From the NCBI GenBank assembly GCA_963772225.1, contig CAVYWD010000002.1, forward strand, positions 992,001 to 1,056,000: 64,000 nucleotides of DNA. Reading direction: 5' to 3'. Positions 44,601-55,242 of the stretch are shown here, piece after piece. The DNA is from CAVYWD01 sp963772225. Its GTDB lineage: Bacteria; Myxococcota; Myxococcia; Myxococcales; UBA5297. Below the pieces are notes generated by a model. It did no database searches and had not been told where the DNA came from. It was given only the letters and a program-made list of their open reading frames with translations. Position 1 is the first letter of the stretch. Every line of letters starts with the position of its first letter. The position numbers were made by a program, and so were the translations under genes.

Positions 44601-44808
44601 CGGCCTCGAGAGGCCCCGGCGGAGCTTCGCGCGCACAGCGCTCCATGATGGCCCGCTGGGTGAGCGCGTCGACCGGCTCCTCGGGTGCGAGCAGCGCCAC
44701 CAGCTCGGGCCAGGCGAGCGCGGCGCCTCCGAGCGCGGCGCCGTCGCGCGCCGCCGAGCGCAGGAGCTCGTCGTCCACGCGCTCTCGGCTCGGGAAGATG
44801 CGCAGCAT
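41665..44808 (-). CDS. addB: AddB-like protein with C-terminal PD-(D/E)XK nuclease
   Basis: Partner of the AddA-like helicase in double-strand end repair. The 1047-residue protein has an inactive-helicase-like N-terminal half (no Walker A motif), then helicase-like pieces (HVYLAGMVEGVFPASPASPE, VRVVDVRDLIGARFE). The nuclease domain is complete: GGRIDRIDAGAQRWAAVDYK has both metal-binding Asp and the catalytic Lys, then EFQLAIYAAALRG. It ends RSITCDYCPLGPLCRVARA, the last cysteines of an AddB-type iron-sulphur cluster. Its 3' end is followed by two degenerate copies of itself (41484 and 36845). Confidence 0.87.
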   Translation of the reverse strand: MLRIFPSRERVDDELLRSAARDGAALGGAALAWPELVALLAPEEPVDALTQRAIMERCAREAPPGPLEAVSARAGFAAAALDAVAALKAGRCPPEELSRLAERAAGPRAPRLRALARLCSAYQRSLAARGAGDPADRLSRAIARAGDAASSLPPALAGADGLAFEDLYDLSPLRLELVLALARRFEAEGRGQRVQLLLPHDPERPEVMAFVDPVWEEVYRRAVEVRTLDLAPKTYGDQGAGPARLARCLYRRSGDAWSGPPAAQILSCATAPEEAAAVARSVRARLAAGAPPESIAVAVRQLDSGAQRIAEALEAAGVPASSRRGPPLSQSRIARLGRVLLEQREQGLSLEGLEAAMAASHKRSGSALAALRETGLAHDVDARGPGAFRRALSLLAERRERQGQKAFGAKRSLEALADVERALAQMPAAAAPAGAHARGLLAALKVLAPAARRADPRCEGGGLVPLRAMAQEQASGAVFRRSLEALAQAYAVAGRADEPVELAAFASKVESALADRFLSAPSPPGAVRVVDVRDLIGARFEHVYLAGMVEGVFPASPASPELLSFEDMAQLNALAGRSVFRLGSTQGGPLPGKLAEEPLLFHLALLSARATVTLSAPRADERGRETLPSRFLEEVRRVPGAFVVEVRPRGALPRLFEAATADELFARAALEHLAEPAARASAPDRSFSAAATWAELERRAPERARSIEERARVQRERQAFFDGPPDREPGPFTGGVQGLAPELDQVFSFGAERPLSPRALSQLGNCRFQGFASMVLRLQPPEEVGAQADPAALGELYHRALQGFFAKARASGRLPLRADAEDLESLRRALGEAALSLQAERPTGHPGLWALAVEEAQPLLARALRAEAERPIFPGLLPARFEVELGRGDLPLLELEGPAGEAAVYVGGRIDRIDAGAQRWAAVDYKSGRAAALARRFKETFLRSEFQLAIYAAALRGARDQPVDAALMSLRDAEPLRLSDILSAMGLSLEQVLAPAAAAPSAGEPEAVTLGGAVWQIVRDARAGRLPARSITCDYCPLGPLCRVARA

Positions 44809-45109
44809 GGGTGAGCGGCAATCTAGCGCAACACGGGCGGCGCCTTCAGGCGGGCGCGGGCACCTCCGCCTCCACTCGGTTGAGCGAGGCTGCCTCGGGG
44901 CTCGAGGAAATCCTCGGCGCGCGGCGCGCGGTTCTTCTCGGGCGAGCCTTGGCGTCCAGGCGAAAGCCGCGCGGGGCGGAGGCGCTTCAGGCCGTGCCCT
45001 GACGGTGAAGTGCCTTCTCCATCAAGTTCCCGCGAAAAGTCCGGCCCTTGACTCCCGCCGCGCGCCCGAACGACAGTGGACGAACCGATTTCCCAAGCGA
45101 GGTCGAACC
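44809..45109. other. 301-base intergenic region upstream of addB
   Basis: Divergent region between addB and a small lipoprotein gene. The plus-strand stretch SGLEEILGARRAVLLGRALA (about 44890-44955) reads smoothly but has no start, no family match and ends at 45000; I take it as chance in GC-rich DNA. No clear promoter found. Confidence 0.45.
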
Positions 45110-45469
45110 ATGCGAAACGCTCGAGCTCTGTCCTGGATCGCGATTGCGGCGCTCTCGGGGTGCGGCCTGCTCTCCTCCGACCCGTGCTCCAAGGCCGACC
45201 AGGCCGTCCAGGCGCTCGCCGACAAGACGAAGGCCTGCTCGAGCCTCTCGATCAGCACCAGCTCCATCAAGAGCCAGTCCGCGTGCGACACCGCGGTGAA
45301 GAGCTGCTCCGACGCCGACAAGACCCTCCTCAGCGACGAAATGAGCTGCGTCATCAATCTGGGCGCGTGCGTGAGCGGCCAGGAGACGAGCTTCGAGGTC
45401 AACTTCGGCCTCTGCGTCGCCGGGACCACGCAAGTCTCCTCCGCTTGCAAGCAGGGCTTCGGGCTGTAG
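45110..45469 (+). CDS. Small cysteine-rich lipoprotein
   Basis: A 119-residue secreted protein. The signal RNARALSWIAIAALSGCGLL has lipobox SGC. The mature part carries eight more cysteines at spaced positions (DPCSKADQ, TKACSSL, SACDTAVKSCSD, EMSCVINLGACVSG, GLCVAG, SACKQG), probably four disulfides, with helical content. No family known to me. AGCGAGG precedes ATG 45110. Confidence 0.75.
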   Translation: MRNARALSWIAIAALSGCGLLSSDPCSKADQAVQALADKTKACSSLSISTSSIKSQSACDTAVKSCSDADKTLLSDEMSCVINLGACVSGQETSFEVNFGLCVAGTTQVSSACKQGFGL

Positions 45470-45477
45470 CCACTCGG

Positions 45478-46341
45478 ATGCGCCGCGCGCTCGAAGGCCC
45501 CACCGGGCGCTCAGAAGCCTCCGGCCGAACGGCAGCGGCGCGCGCCGCCGCGATCCTCCTCTCGGTCGTGCTCCTCGCGCCCGGGGCCGCCGCGGCCCAG
45601 TCCCTTCGCGTGGATTGGGCCGCCGATGGCGCCGCGGTGCTCCTCGCCGGCGGCGGGTGGATCGCCTCGGAGGCCCTGAAGGACAAGCTCGCCCCGGCGT
45701 CGTGCCGCTGGTGCGGGCGCAATGAGCTCGACGACGCGGTCACCCGCGCGCTCGCCTGGAAGGACCTCAAGGCCGCGGACACGGTGGGGGGCGCCACGGC
45801 CTTCGGGCTGGCTCCCGCGGCGGCCTTCGGCGCCCTCGCGCTCGCCGCCAACGGCGACGGCCGGCTGCGCGAGACGCCGGAGAACGCGCTCATCGTCCTG
45901 GAGGCGGCCGCGCTCAGCTCGGCGCTGAACCAGATCGTCAAATTCAGCGTGGGGCGAGAGCGCCCGTTCGTCGCCGACATTCCCGGCACCGAGAAACAGC
46001 ACACGGCGTCGCCCGCCGACAACGACCTCTCGTTCTACTCCGGCCACTCGAACCTGGCCTTCGCGCTGGCGGTCTCGGCCGGCACCGTCGCCCACCTGCG
46101 CGGCTACTCCGGCGAGCCCTACGTCTGGGCCGTGGGCCTGCCCATCGCCGGGTTCGTGGCCTACAGCCGCATCGCGGCCAAGAAGCATTACCTCTCGGAC
46201 GTGCTCATCGGCAGCGCCGCGGGCGCGGCCGTGGGCTTCGCCGTCCCCTACTTCCTTCACCGAGTGAAGCCGTCGGACCCGAAGACCACCTTGGCGGTGT
46301 CGCCCGGGTCCAACGGGGTGTCGGTCGCGTTCGTCTTCTGA
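45478..46341 (+). CDS. PAP2-family membrane phosphatase
   Basis: Lipid or undecaprenyl-pyrophosphate phosphatase-type enzyme, 287 residues. The three-part PAP2 signature is complete: KFSVGRERPF, FYSGHSNLAFALAVS and SRIAAKKHYLSDVLIGSAAG. A signal-like helix (AAAILLSVVLLAPGAAAAQS) starts the protein and three or four helices follow. Eight bases after the small lipoprotein. Substrate is not decided. Confidence 0.88.
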   Translation: MRRALEGPTGRSEASGRTAAARAAAILLSVVLLAPGAAAAQSLRVDWAADGAAVLLAGGGWIASEALKDKLAPASCRWCGRNELDDAVTRALAWKDLKAADTVGGATAFGLAPAAAFGALALAANGDGRLRETPENALIVLEAAALSSALNQIVKFSVGRERPFVADIPGTEKQHTASPADNDLSFYSGHSNLAFALAVSAGTVAHLRGYSGEPYVWAVGLPIAGFVAYSRIAAKKHYLSDVLIGSAAGAAVGFAVPYFLHRVKPSDPKTTLAVSPGSNGVSVAFVF

Positions 46342-46375
46342 GCCCGTCAGGCCCGAAGCGCCGCACGAGCCCGCC

Positions 46376-47929
<1,554 letters not shown>

Positions 47930-48001
47930 CGCCGTTCTCCCGGGGCTTCGCAAGGGATTGGAAAGCCGTTCGCGCCCCTCTATGCCCCATCGTTCGGCCG
48001 G

Positions 48002-48031
48002 TTGACAACATCTCCGGCTTGTCGCTACAAC
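48002..48031 (+). promoter_or_regulatory. Putative promoter of the 48123 lipoprotein gene
   Basis: TTGACA (48002-48007) and TACAAC (48026-48031) with an 18-base spacer, about 90 bases before the ATG. A hairpin (CGCCTC...GAGGCG) lies between promoter and gene. A minus-strand pair TTGTCA/CATAGA in the same gap could serve guaA. Confidence 0.45.
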
Positions 48032-48122
48032 GAACCCGCCCCTTGCTCGCCTCGTTTCCCTTCTGATTTCGCGAAAATGAGGCGGGTTCCGACAACCCCG
48101 AAGGCACGCTCCGGAGCCCCGC

Positions 48123-48716
48123 ATGCGCACGCCCTCCCTCGCCGCCTTGCTCGCAGGCCTCGCGGCGGCCTCTTGCGCCCACAGCGCCTACGGGCCGAGC
48201 AGCGATCAGCGCCTGGAAGAAGCCACCTCGTCCAAGCTGAGCACCGACGGCGCCGACGTGGCGGGCGTCCGCTGCGCCGACCTCGTCGCGCGCGCCCAGG
48301 ACGGCAAGGGCGAGGAGAAGCCCGAGGCCGATCGGCTGAACATCAAGACCGAGGTCTTCACCGCCGCCCGCGACCGCCAGACCAAGCTCGACGACGCCAT
48401 CGCGCGCAACCCCGACCTCATCTATTCGCCGAACGGCGACTCCATCAAGGCCAACCACGACGAGTGCACGATCTTGTTCGCCGACGCCCGCAGCGACCTG
48501 GATCGGTTCGTGCGCGAGCTCTGCGACCCCTTGCTCATCCAGGACATCCCGACCGGCAAGACCGTCGCCCGCATCGACTTCGGCATCGTCCGCGCGGCCA
48601 TCGAGGCCCTCGCGCCGGACGACAAGGACGTGCTCCTGGCGAAGATCGACTTCGCCGAGAAGAAGATCGGCTCTGCCAAACCCTCGTCCAAGTCCCAGGG
48701 CAAGAAGAGTCGGTAG
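48123..48716 (+). CDS. Putative lipoprotein of unknown function
   Basis: A 197-residue protein. MRTPSLAALLAGLAAASCAH gives a signal with lipobox-like cysteine. The mature part is mostly helical and charged, with three cysteines (GVRCADL, HDECTIL, RELCDPL), and ends in a Lys/Ser-rich tail. No family recognised. It stands between guaA and guaB. Confidence 0.72.
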   Translation: MRTPSLAALLAGLAAASCAHSAYGPSSDQRLEEATSSKLSTDGADVAGVRCADLVARAQDGKGEEKPEADRLNIKTEVFTAARDRQTKLDDAIARNPDLIYSPNGDSIKANHDECTILFADARSDLDRFVRELCDPLLIQDIPTGKTVARIDFGIVRAAIEALAPDDKDVLLAKIDFAEKKIGSAKPSSKSQGKKSR

Positions 48717-48937
48717 CGCTTCCAGCGAAGATCGGCCGAAATCGCTGACCCGAGCGAAAGCCGGGCCGAGCGATCTCAACGGGTGCGCGCCCTCCAGCGA
48801 AGCCGTCGAACAGACAGCTCGAGGCGGTGCGCGAGCGAGCCGCGGCTGCCACCGCTGGGGCTTCGCGCTCGCTGGCATTGAGCCGCTGGAGGGGCGACCG
48901 AGCGCGCCCCGGCGCGGAGCGAGCCGCCCGCCCCGCC

Positions 48938-50396
48938 CTACTCGACGCGGTAGTTGGGCGCCTCCTGCGTGATGATCACGTCGTGGACGTGGCTCTCACG
49001 CAGGCCCGCGGCGGTGATGCGAACGAACGAAGGCTTGGTGCGCAGCTCTTTGATGTCTTTGCACCCGAGCAACCCCATGCCCGACCGGATGCCGCCGACG
49101 AGCTGGTGAACGTTCATCGCCAGCGACCCTCGGTAGGGCACCCGCCCCTCGATGCCCTCCGGGACGAGCTTCGCGTCGTCGACCGAGTCCTGGAAGTAGC
49201 GGTCCTTGCTGCCCTGGCGCATGGCGCCCATGGACCCCATGCCCCGGTACTGTTTGTACGACCGGCCCTGATAGAGCACGACCTCGCCGGGAGCCTCCTC
49301 CGTGCCCGCGAAAAGCGAGCCAATCATCACGGTGCTCGCCCCGGCCGCCAACGCCTTCACCACGTCGCCCGAATACTTGATGCCCCCGTCGGAGATGACC
49401 GGCACGCCGGCCTTCTCGGCGACCTTGACGCAGTCGGAGACCGCTGTCAGCTGGGGCACGCCTACCCCCGCGACGACCCGCGTGGTGCAGATGGAGCCGG
49501 GGCCGATGCCGACCTTCACCGCGTCGACGCCGGCGTCGACCAGCGCCTGGCACCCCTCGGCGGTGGCGACGTTGCCCGCGACCAGCGACAGCTCGGCGAA
49601 CTCCTTGCGGGTCGCCCTCACCGCCTCCAGCACCCCCTTCGAATGGCCGTGCGAGGTGTCGATGACCACCACGTCGCACCCGGCCTTGATGAGCGCCTCC
49701 AGCCGCTCGCGGCGGTCGGGGCCGACGCCAACCGCGGCGCCGCACAGCAGGCGCCCGAAACGGTCCTTGGCGGCGTTGGGGAACCGCTCGGTCTTCTCGA
49801 TGTCCTTGATGGTGATGAGCCCCTTGAGGCCGTGCTGCTCGTCGACCACGAGGAGCTTTTCGAATCCGGTGCTTGTGCAAGAGCTCCTTGGCCTGCTCGA
49901 GGCTGACGCCTTCGCGAGCGGTGACCAGCTCGCGGGTCATCACCTGAGAGACGCGCTGGCCCAGGTTCTTCTCGAAGCGCACGTCGCGGCGGGTCACGAT
50001 GCCGACCAGGCGCGGGCCGTCCACCACCGGGATGCCGCTGATCTCGTGTCGCTTCATCAGCGCGATGGCGTCGGAGAGCGGCGCCTCGGGGCCGATGGTG
50101 TGCGGGTCGGTGACGATGCCGCTCTCGTGTTTTTTGACCTTCTGCACCTCGCCCGCCTGCTGGGCGATGGTGAGGTTCTTGTGGATGAAGCCCAGTCCGC
50201 CCTCCTGCGCCATGGCGATGGCCGTCTTGGACTCGGTCACCGTGTCCATCGCCGCCGAGACCAGGGGGATCTTCAGCTCGATCTGGCGGGTCAACCGCGA
50301 TGCCGTCAGGACATCGCGAGGAAGGACCTCGCTCGCGGCGGGGAGGAGCAGCACGTCGTCGAACGTGAGGCCGATGCGCAATTCCGTGGGCAACAT
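48938..50396 (-). CDS. guaB: IMP dehydrogenase (one-base frameshift)
   Basis: Converts IMP to XMP, the step before GuaA. From ATG 50396: LRIGLTFDDVLLLPAASEVL, IPLVSAAMDTVTESKTAIAM, GGLGFIHKNLTI, then two CBS domains (about residues 95-205). The frame breaks at about 49862: KHRIRKAPRG should be KHRIEKLLVVDEQHGLKG, and removing one G on the plus strand restores this exactly. After it: CDVVVIDTSHGHSKG, the catalytic loop VGIGPGSICTTRVVAG, DGGIKYSGDVVKALAAGA and GMGSMGAM. The total of 1459 bases is one more than a multiple of three, as expected. Since guaB is usually essential, a base error is more likely than a real mutation. Confidence 0.93.
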
Positions 50397-50460
50397 TTCA
50401 AAAACCCTCTTCGGACGAAGGTGAAAATTCTGCGGATACCAACCGCCTGCGGCAGCAATA

Positions 50461-51189
50461 TCACTTGGCCGCCCGCAAGCCCTCGCGTTCGCCCACCTTG
50501 GGCGCGACCGGGACGCTCGGGATTCTCGGCTCGGCGCTGGGCGCCGGCTCGGGCAGCGCGGCCTTCGCGGCGCCGCGGCGCGCGAGCAGGCGCGACTTCG
50601 CATACCGCGCGAGGAGCCAAAGGAGGACGACGGCGAGCAGCCCGCCGAAGACCACCTGCTGCCCGCTGCGCAGCTGGCCGATGAGCCAGTCGATCTTCCC
50701 GCCGAAGTGCCAGCCGAGCATCACGAAGGCCGGCGCGGAGATCGTCGCCGCCAGGCCGTCGAACAGGATGAAGGTGGGGTACGCCATGCCGGCCGCGCCG
50801 GCGCAGAAGTAGGTCACCGCGCGGACGCCGGGCATGAAGCGGGCGGCGACGACGATCTTCTGGCCGTAGCGCGCGAACAGGTGCTCGACCTTGTTGCGCT
50901 TCCCCGGGGTGACGATGAGCCGGAACGGCCAGACCTGCGTGACGCGGTCGCCCAGTGACCGCCCGAGGAGGAACGCGATGGAGTCGCCGCCCAAGATGCC
51001 GAGGAAGGCGAAGACGACCATGACAGCGAGCCGCGCCGACCCCTGGTAGACCAGGAACCCGCCGGTGATGAGCACCACGTCCTCGGGCAGCGGCACGCCC
51101 AGGCCGCACAGCAACAAGACCAGCAGCACCAGGCCATAGGCGCCGGACCCCGAGGCCCCCGACAAGATCTGGCTGACGAGATGTTCCAC
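50461..51189 (-). CDS. DedA-family membrane protein
   Basis: A 242-residue DedA/SNARE-associated protein; family members act as lipid flippases or scramblases (undecaprenyl phosphate, phosphatidylethanolamine). Sequence shows LCGLGVPLPEDVVLITGGFL, GGDSIAFLLGRSLGDRV, FARYGQKIVVAARFMPGVRA with the essential arginine-proline-glycine, and FILFDGLAATISAP. The C-terminal 40 residues are Pro/Ala-rich and cytoplasmic. GTG 51189 follows GAGAGGTGA. Confidence 0.88.
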   Translation of the reverse strand: MEHLVSQILSGASGSGAYGLVLLVLLLCGLGVPLPEDVVLITGGFLVYQGSARLAVMVVFAFLGILGGDSIAFLLGRSLGDRVTQVWPFRLIVTPGKRNKVEHLFARYGQKIVVAARFMPGVRAVTYFCAGAAGMAYPTFILFDGLAATISAPAFVMLGWHFGGKIDWLIGQLRSGQQVVFGGLLAVVLLWLLARYAKSRLLARRGAAKAALPEPAPSAEPRIPSVPVAPKVGEREGLRAAK

Positions 51190-51199
51190 GGGGGCGCTG

Positions 51200-52177
51200 T
51201 CACCTCTCGGCGCCGCTCGACGGCGCCGCACTGGGTCTGTCCGCGCGGCTCGGGCGCCTCGAGGCGACTTCGGCCGCTGCGATTTCCTGGGAGACGAAGG
51301 CCTCGAGCGGCTGGCGGCCCTGCTCGAAGAGCCGGACCCTCTGCGCGAGCCCCTGCGCCTCGCCTCCCGCGCGCGCCTCGAGCCCCAGGGCCACGTCGGC
51401 GAAGGCCCGCGCGAGCCGATCGAGCGCGGGGGCGAGCGCGCCCGCCCGAAGCTTTTGGGACGCGGACGCGAGATGCGCGCGCGCGATTTCGGTCGCCACC
51501 GCCATGACATTCGGGGTCTGGGAAGGCCCGAGGACCACGAACATCTCCTCTCCGAAAGTCGCCGCGGTGACCTTTCCGTTCCCGTCCAGGAGATTCACGA
51601 TGACCGCGAGCTGCGGGCCGCCGTCTTCCGGGAGGTGAAGCGACCGGAGGACCGCCCTGGTGGGCGCATCGATGACAGCGTGGTAACCCTGGAGGGCGGG
51701 CCGGTATTCGGCGTACGCCTGTTGGAAGAGCGCTGCGAGACCGCCCGAGGTCCAGGCGCGAGCCATGAGGCGCTCGAAGCCCTGGAGCCCCCCGGGGGAC
51801 GCCGAGGTCCGCTCGAACGACGGAGGCCCACCCAGGGAGAGGGCGTAGCGCGCGTACTCTTCCACCGGCGCCGGGTGTGCGTCGAAGAACGCGTCGAGCT
51901 CGCCCGCGAGCTCGGGCGTGAGGTGAAAATCGTGCCGAAGGCGGGCGCGGGCGGGGTGCAGCTCCCGCTTGGCCACAGGGGAAGCCCGCGCGAGCGGCGC
52001 GTCGTCGTAGCCCATGGCATTGAGCACGGCGTAGAGAGTGAACACGCGCTCGTCGGCTCGCACCTCGACGCCCTGGTCGGTGTAGACGCTCGCAAACCAG
52101 TCGCACTCGCCCCGCGCGGAGGAAGGAATCGGGAGCAGCGCGAGTGCACAGGCTGCGTAGGCCATTCGCGGGATCAT
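51200..52177 (-). CDS. Secreted protein of unknown function
   Basis: A 325-residue protein with a signal peptide (MAYAACALALLPIPSSARGE). The mature part is helical with conserved-looking pieces YTDQGVEVRADERVFTLYAV, LNAMGYDDAP, FDAHPAPVEEYARYALSLGG, VIVNLLDGNGKVTAATFGEE and VLGPSQTPNVMAVATEIAR. The layout resembles DUF4932-type predicted metalloproteins, but no HExxH is visible. Ten bases before the DedA gene, same operon. ATG 52177 or 52165. Confidence 0.68.
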   Translation of the reverse strand: MIPRMAYAACALALLPIPSSARGECDWFASVYTDQGVEVRADERVFTLYAVLNAMGYDDAPLARASPVAKRELHPARARLRHDFHLTPELAGELDAFFDAHPAPVEEYARYALSLGGPPSFERTSASPGGLQGFERLMARAWTSGGLAALFQQAYAEYRPALQGYHAVIDAPTRAVLRSLHLPEDGGPQLAVIVNLLDGNGKVTAATFGEEMFVVLGPSQTPNVMAVATEIARAHLASASQKLRAGALAPALDRLARAFADVALGLEARAGGEAQGLAQRVRLFEQGRQPLEAFVSQEIAAAEVASRRPSRADRPSAAPSSGAER

Positions 52178-52283
52178 CTGAGACGCTAACCCCTAGCATG
52201 GGCCCCCGAGCGGCCGCAAGCGAGGGCGGTTTCGTCTCAGGCGGCCTACAGGCAGGGTCGCCAGGCGCCCCCCCGGCCGATGC

Positions 52284-53234
52284 TCACCGGCGCCAAAAAT
52301 CGTCGGTGCGGATGACGCTGTCGGGCGCGGTGGTATCCAACTCCACTGCAGCGCTGTCCTCGGCGCGATGCCCGGCCACGTCCACCCCGTCGGCGCGAAC
52401 GCGATTCTGGCCCTCGCGCAGAGTCAAAGTGGCCGAGAAGCTCCCGTCTTTCTCGACCCGGGTCGGGGCCCCGCCGACGAGCAGCACCGCGCCGGGAGCG
52501 GTGCGGCCGGAGAACGTGACCTGCCGGCGGTTGACCAGGCCCTCCGGCGGCCAGCGCACTTTGAGGAACAGGCTCGAAGGGACCGGGGCCGGCGGCTGGG
52601 GAGCGCTGCCCTGGGCGATGGACGCCTGGCCCGCGCGCAGGACGACCGCGCTCCCGGCCGCGCGAAACTCCACCTCACCCGAGCGCGCGCCCACGGCCAC
52701 GGTGCCGAGGCCGTTGTTGCTCATGGCGAACGTCCCCTCGCGCGCGGTGGCGCGGGCGTCAGAGTCCGCCGCGCGGATCACCAGGCTGCGCCCGGCGCCG
52801 CGCTCGACGCTCGCGACCAACATGCCGTTCCAAAGCCCGAACCGAGACAGGCGCGCGTTGAGCTCCTCGACCGACAGCTCCGTACCGGGCTCCACCTGGA
52901 CCTGGAAGGCCCGGCGCGCGGTCAGGGTGGCCCGGCCGTCGCCCGTCCGAAGGTCGTCCTGCGCGGCGAGCACAGCACCCACCGCGGCGGGCGCGTAGGT
53001 CGCGAGCTTGCCACGGCGGATTTCGACGGAGCCCGCGACCGCCGTGAGCGTCAGGTCCTCGAAGGCGCCCGCGTCCGGAAAGGCCAGGCGCGCGGCAGCG
53101 GCTGGAGGGGATGCCCGGCCGCGCCCTCCGCGAACAGCCAGGAAGAGGCGATGGCCGAGCGGAACGAGCGCAGCCAGCCCCAGCGCCATGAGCGCGAAGC
53201 GGAGCCTTCCCCGGTGTCGTGACCTTTCGCGCAT
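52284..53234 (-). CDS. FecR-domain protein with C-terminal Ig-like domain
   Basis: A 316-residue protein with one N-terminal membrane helix (RFALMALGLAALVPLGHRLF). Residues about 55-220 form a FecR-type beta domain (LTAVAGSVEIRRGKLATYAP, LRTGDGRATLTA, FQVQVEPGTELSVEELNA). Residues about 230-305 are an Ig-like or glucodextranase-type sandwich (KVRWPPEGLVNRRQVTFSGR, VEKDGSFSATLTLREGQNRV). In Myxococcota such FecR proteins are usually envelope scaffolds, not iron regulators, and no sigma factor is adjacent. It follows the histidine kinase gene by 83 bases. Confidence 0.8.
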   Translation of the reverse strand: MRERSRHRGRLRFALMALGLAALVPLGHRLFLAVRGGRGRASPPAAAARLAFPDAGAFEDLTLTAVAGSVEIRRGKLATYAPAAVGAVLAAQDDLRTGDGRATLTARRAFQVQVEPGTELSVEELNARLSRFGLWNGMLVASVERGAGRSLVIRAADSDARATAREGTFAMSNNGLGTVAVGARSGEVEFRAAGSAVVLRAGQASIAQGSAPQPPAPVPSSLFLKVRWPPEGLVNRRQVTFSGRTAPGAVLLVGGAPTRVEKDGSFSATLTLREGQNRVRADGVDVAGHRAEDSAAVELDTTAPDSVIRTDDFWRR

Positions 53235-53317
53235 AGCCGCGGCTCGCCGGCGAAGGCGGGCGAGACACCGGCTTCTCATCCTGGCACGCGCCGTCCGACG
53301 GTGCCAAGCGCCCCTCC

Positions 53318-55150
53318 TTACGTCGCCGCCGGCAGCTCGACGGTGAACGCGCTCCCCTTGCCCTCCGCCGTCTCGACCTCGATGCGCCCGCCGTGGTCCT
53401 TCACGATGCGGTAGCTCACCGAGAGCCCGAGACCCGCGTTCGACCACACGCTCTTCGTGGTGAAGAACGGCTCGAAGAGGCGCGGCAGGTGCTTCTCGGC
53501 GATGCCCTCGCCGGTGTCGCGCACGCACAGTCGGACCGCCGCGCCCTCGCGCACCGTGGTCAGCGCCAGGCGCTTCACGGCGCTCTTCTGCATGGCCGTC
53601 CGCGCGTTGGCGACCAGATTGAGCACCACCTGGGCGAGGTGCCCCGCGTCGCCGCGGACGGGCGGCAGGCCCTCGCCGAGCTCCATCGAGAGCGAGACGC
53701 CTTCCGCCTGAAGCTGAGCTTCCACCAGGGAGGCCGCCTCGCGCACCACTTTGTTCAGGTCGAGCGGCCGGGGGTCGGCCTCTGCGCGCTGCTGGGAGAA
53801 GCGCAAGAGGTTGGCGGTGATCTCCTTGGCGCGCTTGGCCTGCGCCTCGATCTTCCGGAGCGCCGCGGCGTCCTTGTCCGCGCCGTCGCGGTGGAGCAGC
53901 AGGAGCTGCACGTGGCCGAGGATGCCCGCGAGCGGGTTGTTGATCTCGTGGGCGACGCCCGCGCCGAGCTGCCCGATGGCGGCGAGCTTCTGCGCCTCGA
54001 GCAGCTGGGCCTGCGCGGCCCGCAACTCGGCGGTGCGCTCGTCGACCTTCACCCGCAGCTCCTCGTTCCAGGTGAGGAGCTTCTGCCGCGCGGCCTGCAG
54101 CTCCGCCCCCATGGCGTTGAACGTCCGCGCGAGCGCCGCCACCTCGTCGGCGCCTCCGGCCGGGACGCGCGCCGAGAGATCGCCGCGCGAGAGCGCGTCG
54201 GCCCCGCTGGCGACCCGCTCGATTCGCCGGGCGAGGGTGCGGGTGAAGGCGAAGCCCGCCGCGAGAAGAACGACCAGCGCCCCGGCGATGGAGGCGAGCA
54301 CGGTGCGGCGCATGCGGGCCACGTCGGCGAAGGCGTCCTTCGCGGGCAGACGGACGACGGCGGTCCAGCCCAGCGGACCCGGGGCGCGAGCCAGGGAGGC
54401 GAGCATGGGCTCCCCATGGACGGTGTAGCGCGCCACGCGGGGGCGCTCGCCAGCGGCCGCCGCGGCGGCGCGGTCGGGCTCGGCCGCCAACTCGAGGCGC
54501 TGCGCAGGGTTCGGGCAGGCGAGCGAGCGCCCCTGGTCGTCCAGCAGGTAGAGCGCGCCGGCCCCGCCGTCGGCGAGCGACTCGGCCCCCGCCAGCAGCT
54601 CCGAGAGGCTGAGCTCTACCCCGACGTACCACGGCTCGTCGCCCCCGACCCGGAAAGCGAGCGCGGCCGCGGCGGCGCGCCCGGGCTCGCGCGGGTACGC
54701 GGGCGACATCGCCACTGCGCCGGCGCCGGCCGCCGAGAGCTGGGCCAGCGGCAGGGCGGCGAGGAAAGGCTCCGCGGGGCGCGGCGGCGATTCGCCGGTG
54801 GCGGGCGGCCGGGACGCGACCGGATCCACAGGCGCGCCCTGGGCGTCGAAGAGGCCGGCCAGAGCGAAGTGGCGCGACTGAAGCAAGACGAGGCGCAGCG
54901 CGCCCTCGCGCTCCTCGGGCGACAGCTCGCGCCAGCCGATGGGCGAGGCGGCGCGGACCAGCGTCTCGACCGCGCCCTCCACGTCGCGCGCCGCCCTCTG
55001 CGCGGCCGCGGCGGCGGCCGTCGCCTGCTGGGCGCCGATGCGGCTCTCGAGCGCGCGCTCGGCCCTCGTCAGCAGCGAGAACCCGACCCCCGCGACCGGA
55101 GCGACGGTCGCGGCAATCATGAAGAGCACCAGCTTCGGGAAGAGGCGCAT
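53318..55150 (-). CDS. Membrane histidine kinase (dCACHE-HAMP-HisKA-HATPase)
   Basis: A 610-residue sensor. Two membrane segments (LVLFMIAATVAPVAGVGFSL; TVLASIAGALVVLLAAGFAF) enclose a periplasmic double-CACHE-like domain (GALYLLDDQGRSLACPNP, RYTVHGEPMLASLARAPGPL). Then HAMP (IERVASGADALSRGDLSARV), a coiled coil, the histidine in GQLGAGVAHEINNPLAGILG, and ATPase motifs NLVANARTAM, DTGEGIAEKHL and NAGLGLSVSYRIVKDHGG. This NtrB-like form often pairs with sigma-54 activators; none is adjacent. ATG 55150. Confidence 0.92.
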   Translation of the reverse strand: MRLFPKLVLFMIAATVAPVAGVGFSLLTRAERALESRIGAQQATAAAAAAQRAARDVEGAVETLVRAASPIGWRELSPEEREGALRLVLLQSRHFALAGLFDAQGAPVDPVASRPPATGESPPRPAEPFLAALPLAQLSAAGAGAVAMSPAYPREPGRAAAAALAFRVGGDEPWYVGVELSLSELLAGAESLADGGAGALYLLDDQGRSLACPNPAQRLELAAEPDRAAAAAAGERPRVARYTVHGEPMLASLARAPGPLGWTAVVRLPAKDAFADVARMRRTVLASIAGALVVLLAAGFAFTRTLARRIERVASGADALSRGDLSARVPAGGADEVAALARTFNAMGAELQAARQKLLTWNEELRVKVDERTAELRAAQAQLLEAQKLAAIGQLGAGVAHEINNPLAGILGHVQLLLLHRDGADKDAAALRKIEAQAKRAKEITANLLRFSQQRAEADPRPLDLNKVVREAASLVEAQLQAEGVSLSMELGEGLPPVRGDAGHLAQVVLNLVANARTAMQKSAVKRLALTTVREGAAVRLCVRDTGEGIAEKHLPRLFEPFFTTKSVWSNAGLGLSVSYRIVKDHGGRIEVETAEGKGSAFTVELPAAT

Positions 55151-55242
55151 GGAGCTGCAGTCGTGAGGTGGGTTGTGGGGGGCTCCCTGATCGATCTCGG
55201 GTTTGGAGATTAGCGCGACCCGCGGGGTGAGTCCCCGTTGCA

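Noticed and set aside
41503..44814. 1103-codon plus-strand open frame opposite addB
   Set aside because: Composition is Arg/Leu/Gly/Ala noise without motifs, as expected opposite a GC-rich gene, while the minus strand gives a clear AddB.
48717..48937. Structured RNA between the lipoprotein gene and guaB
   Set aside because: Several short GC hairpins exist but none matches a family I know, and GC-rich gaps produce such stems by chance.
49855..49870. Programmed frameshift in guaB
   Set aside because: No slippery heptamer or downstream stem is evident, guaB is not known for it, and cheR shows the same kind of single extra base.
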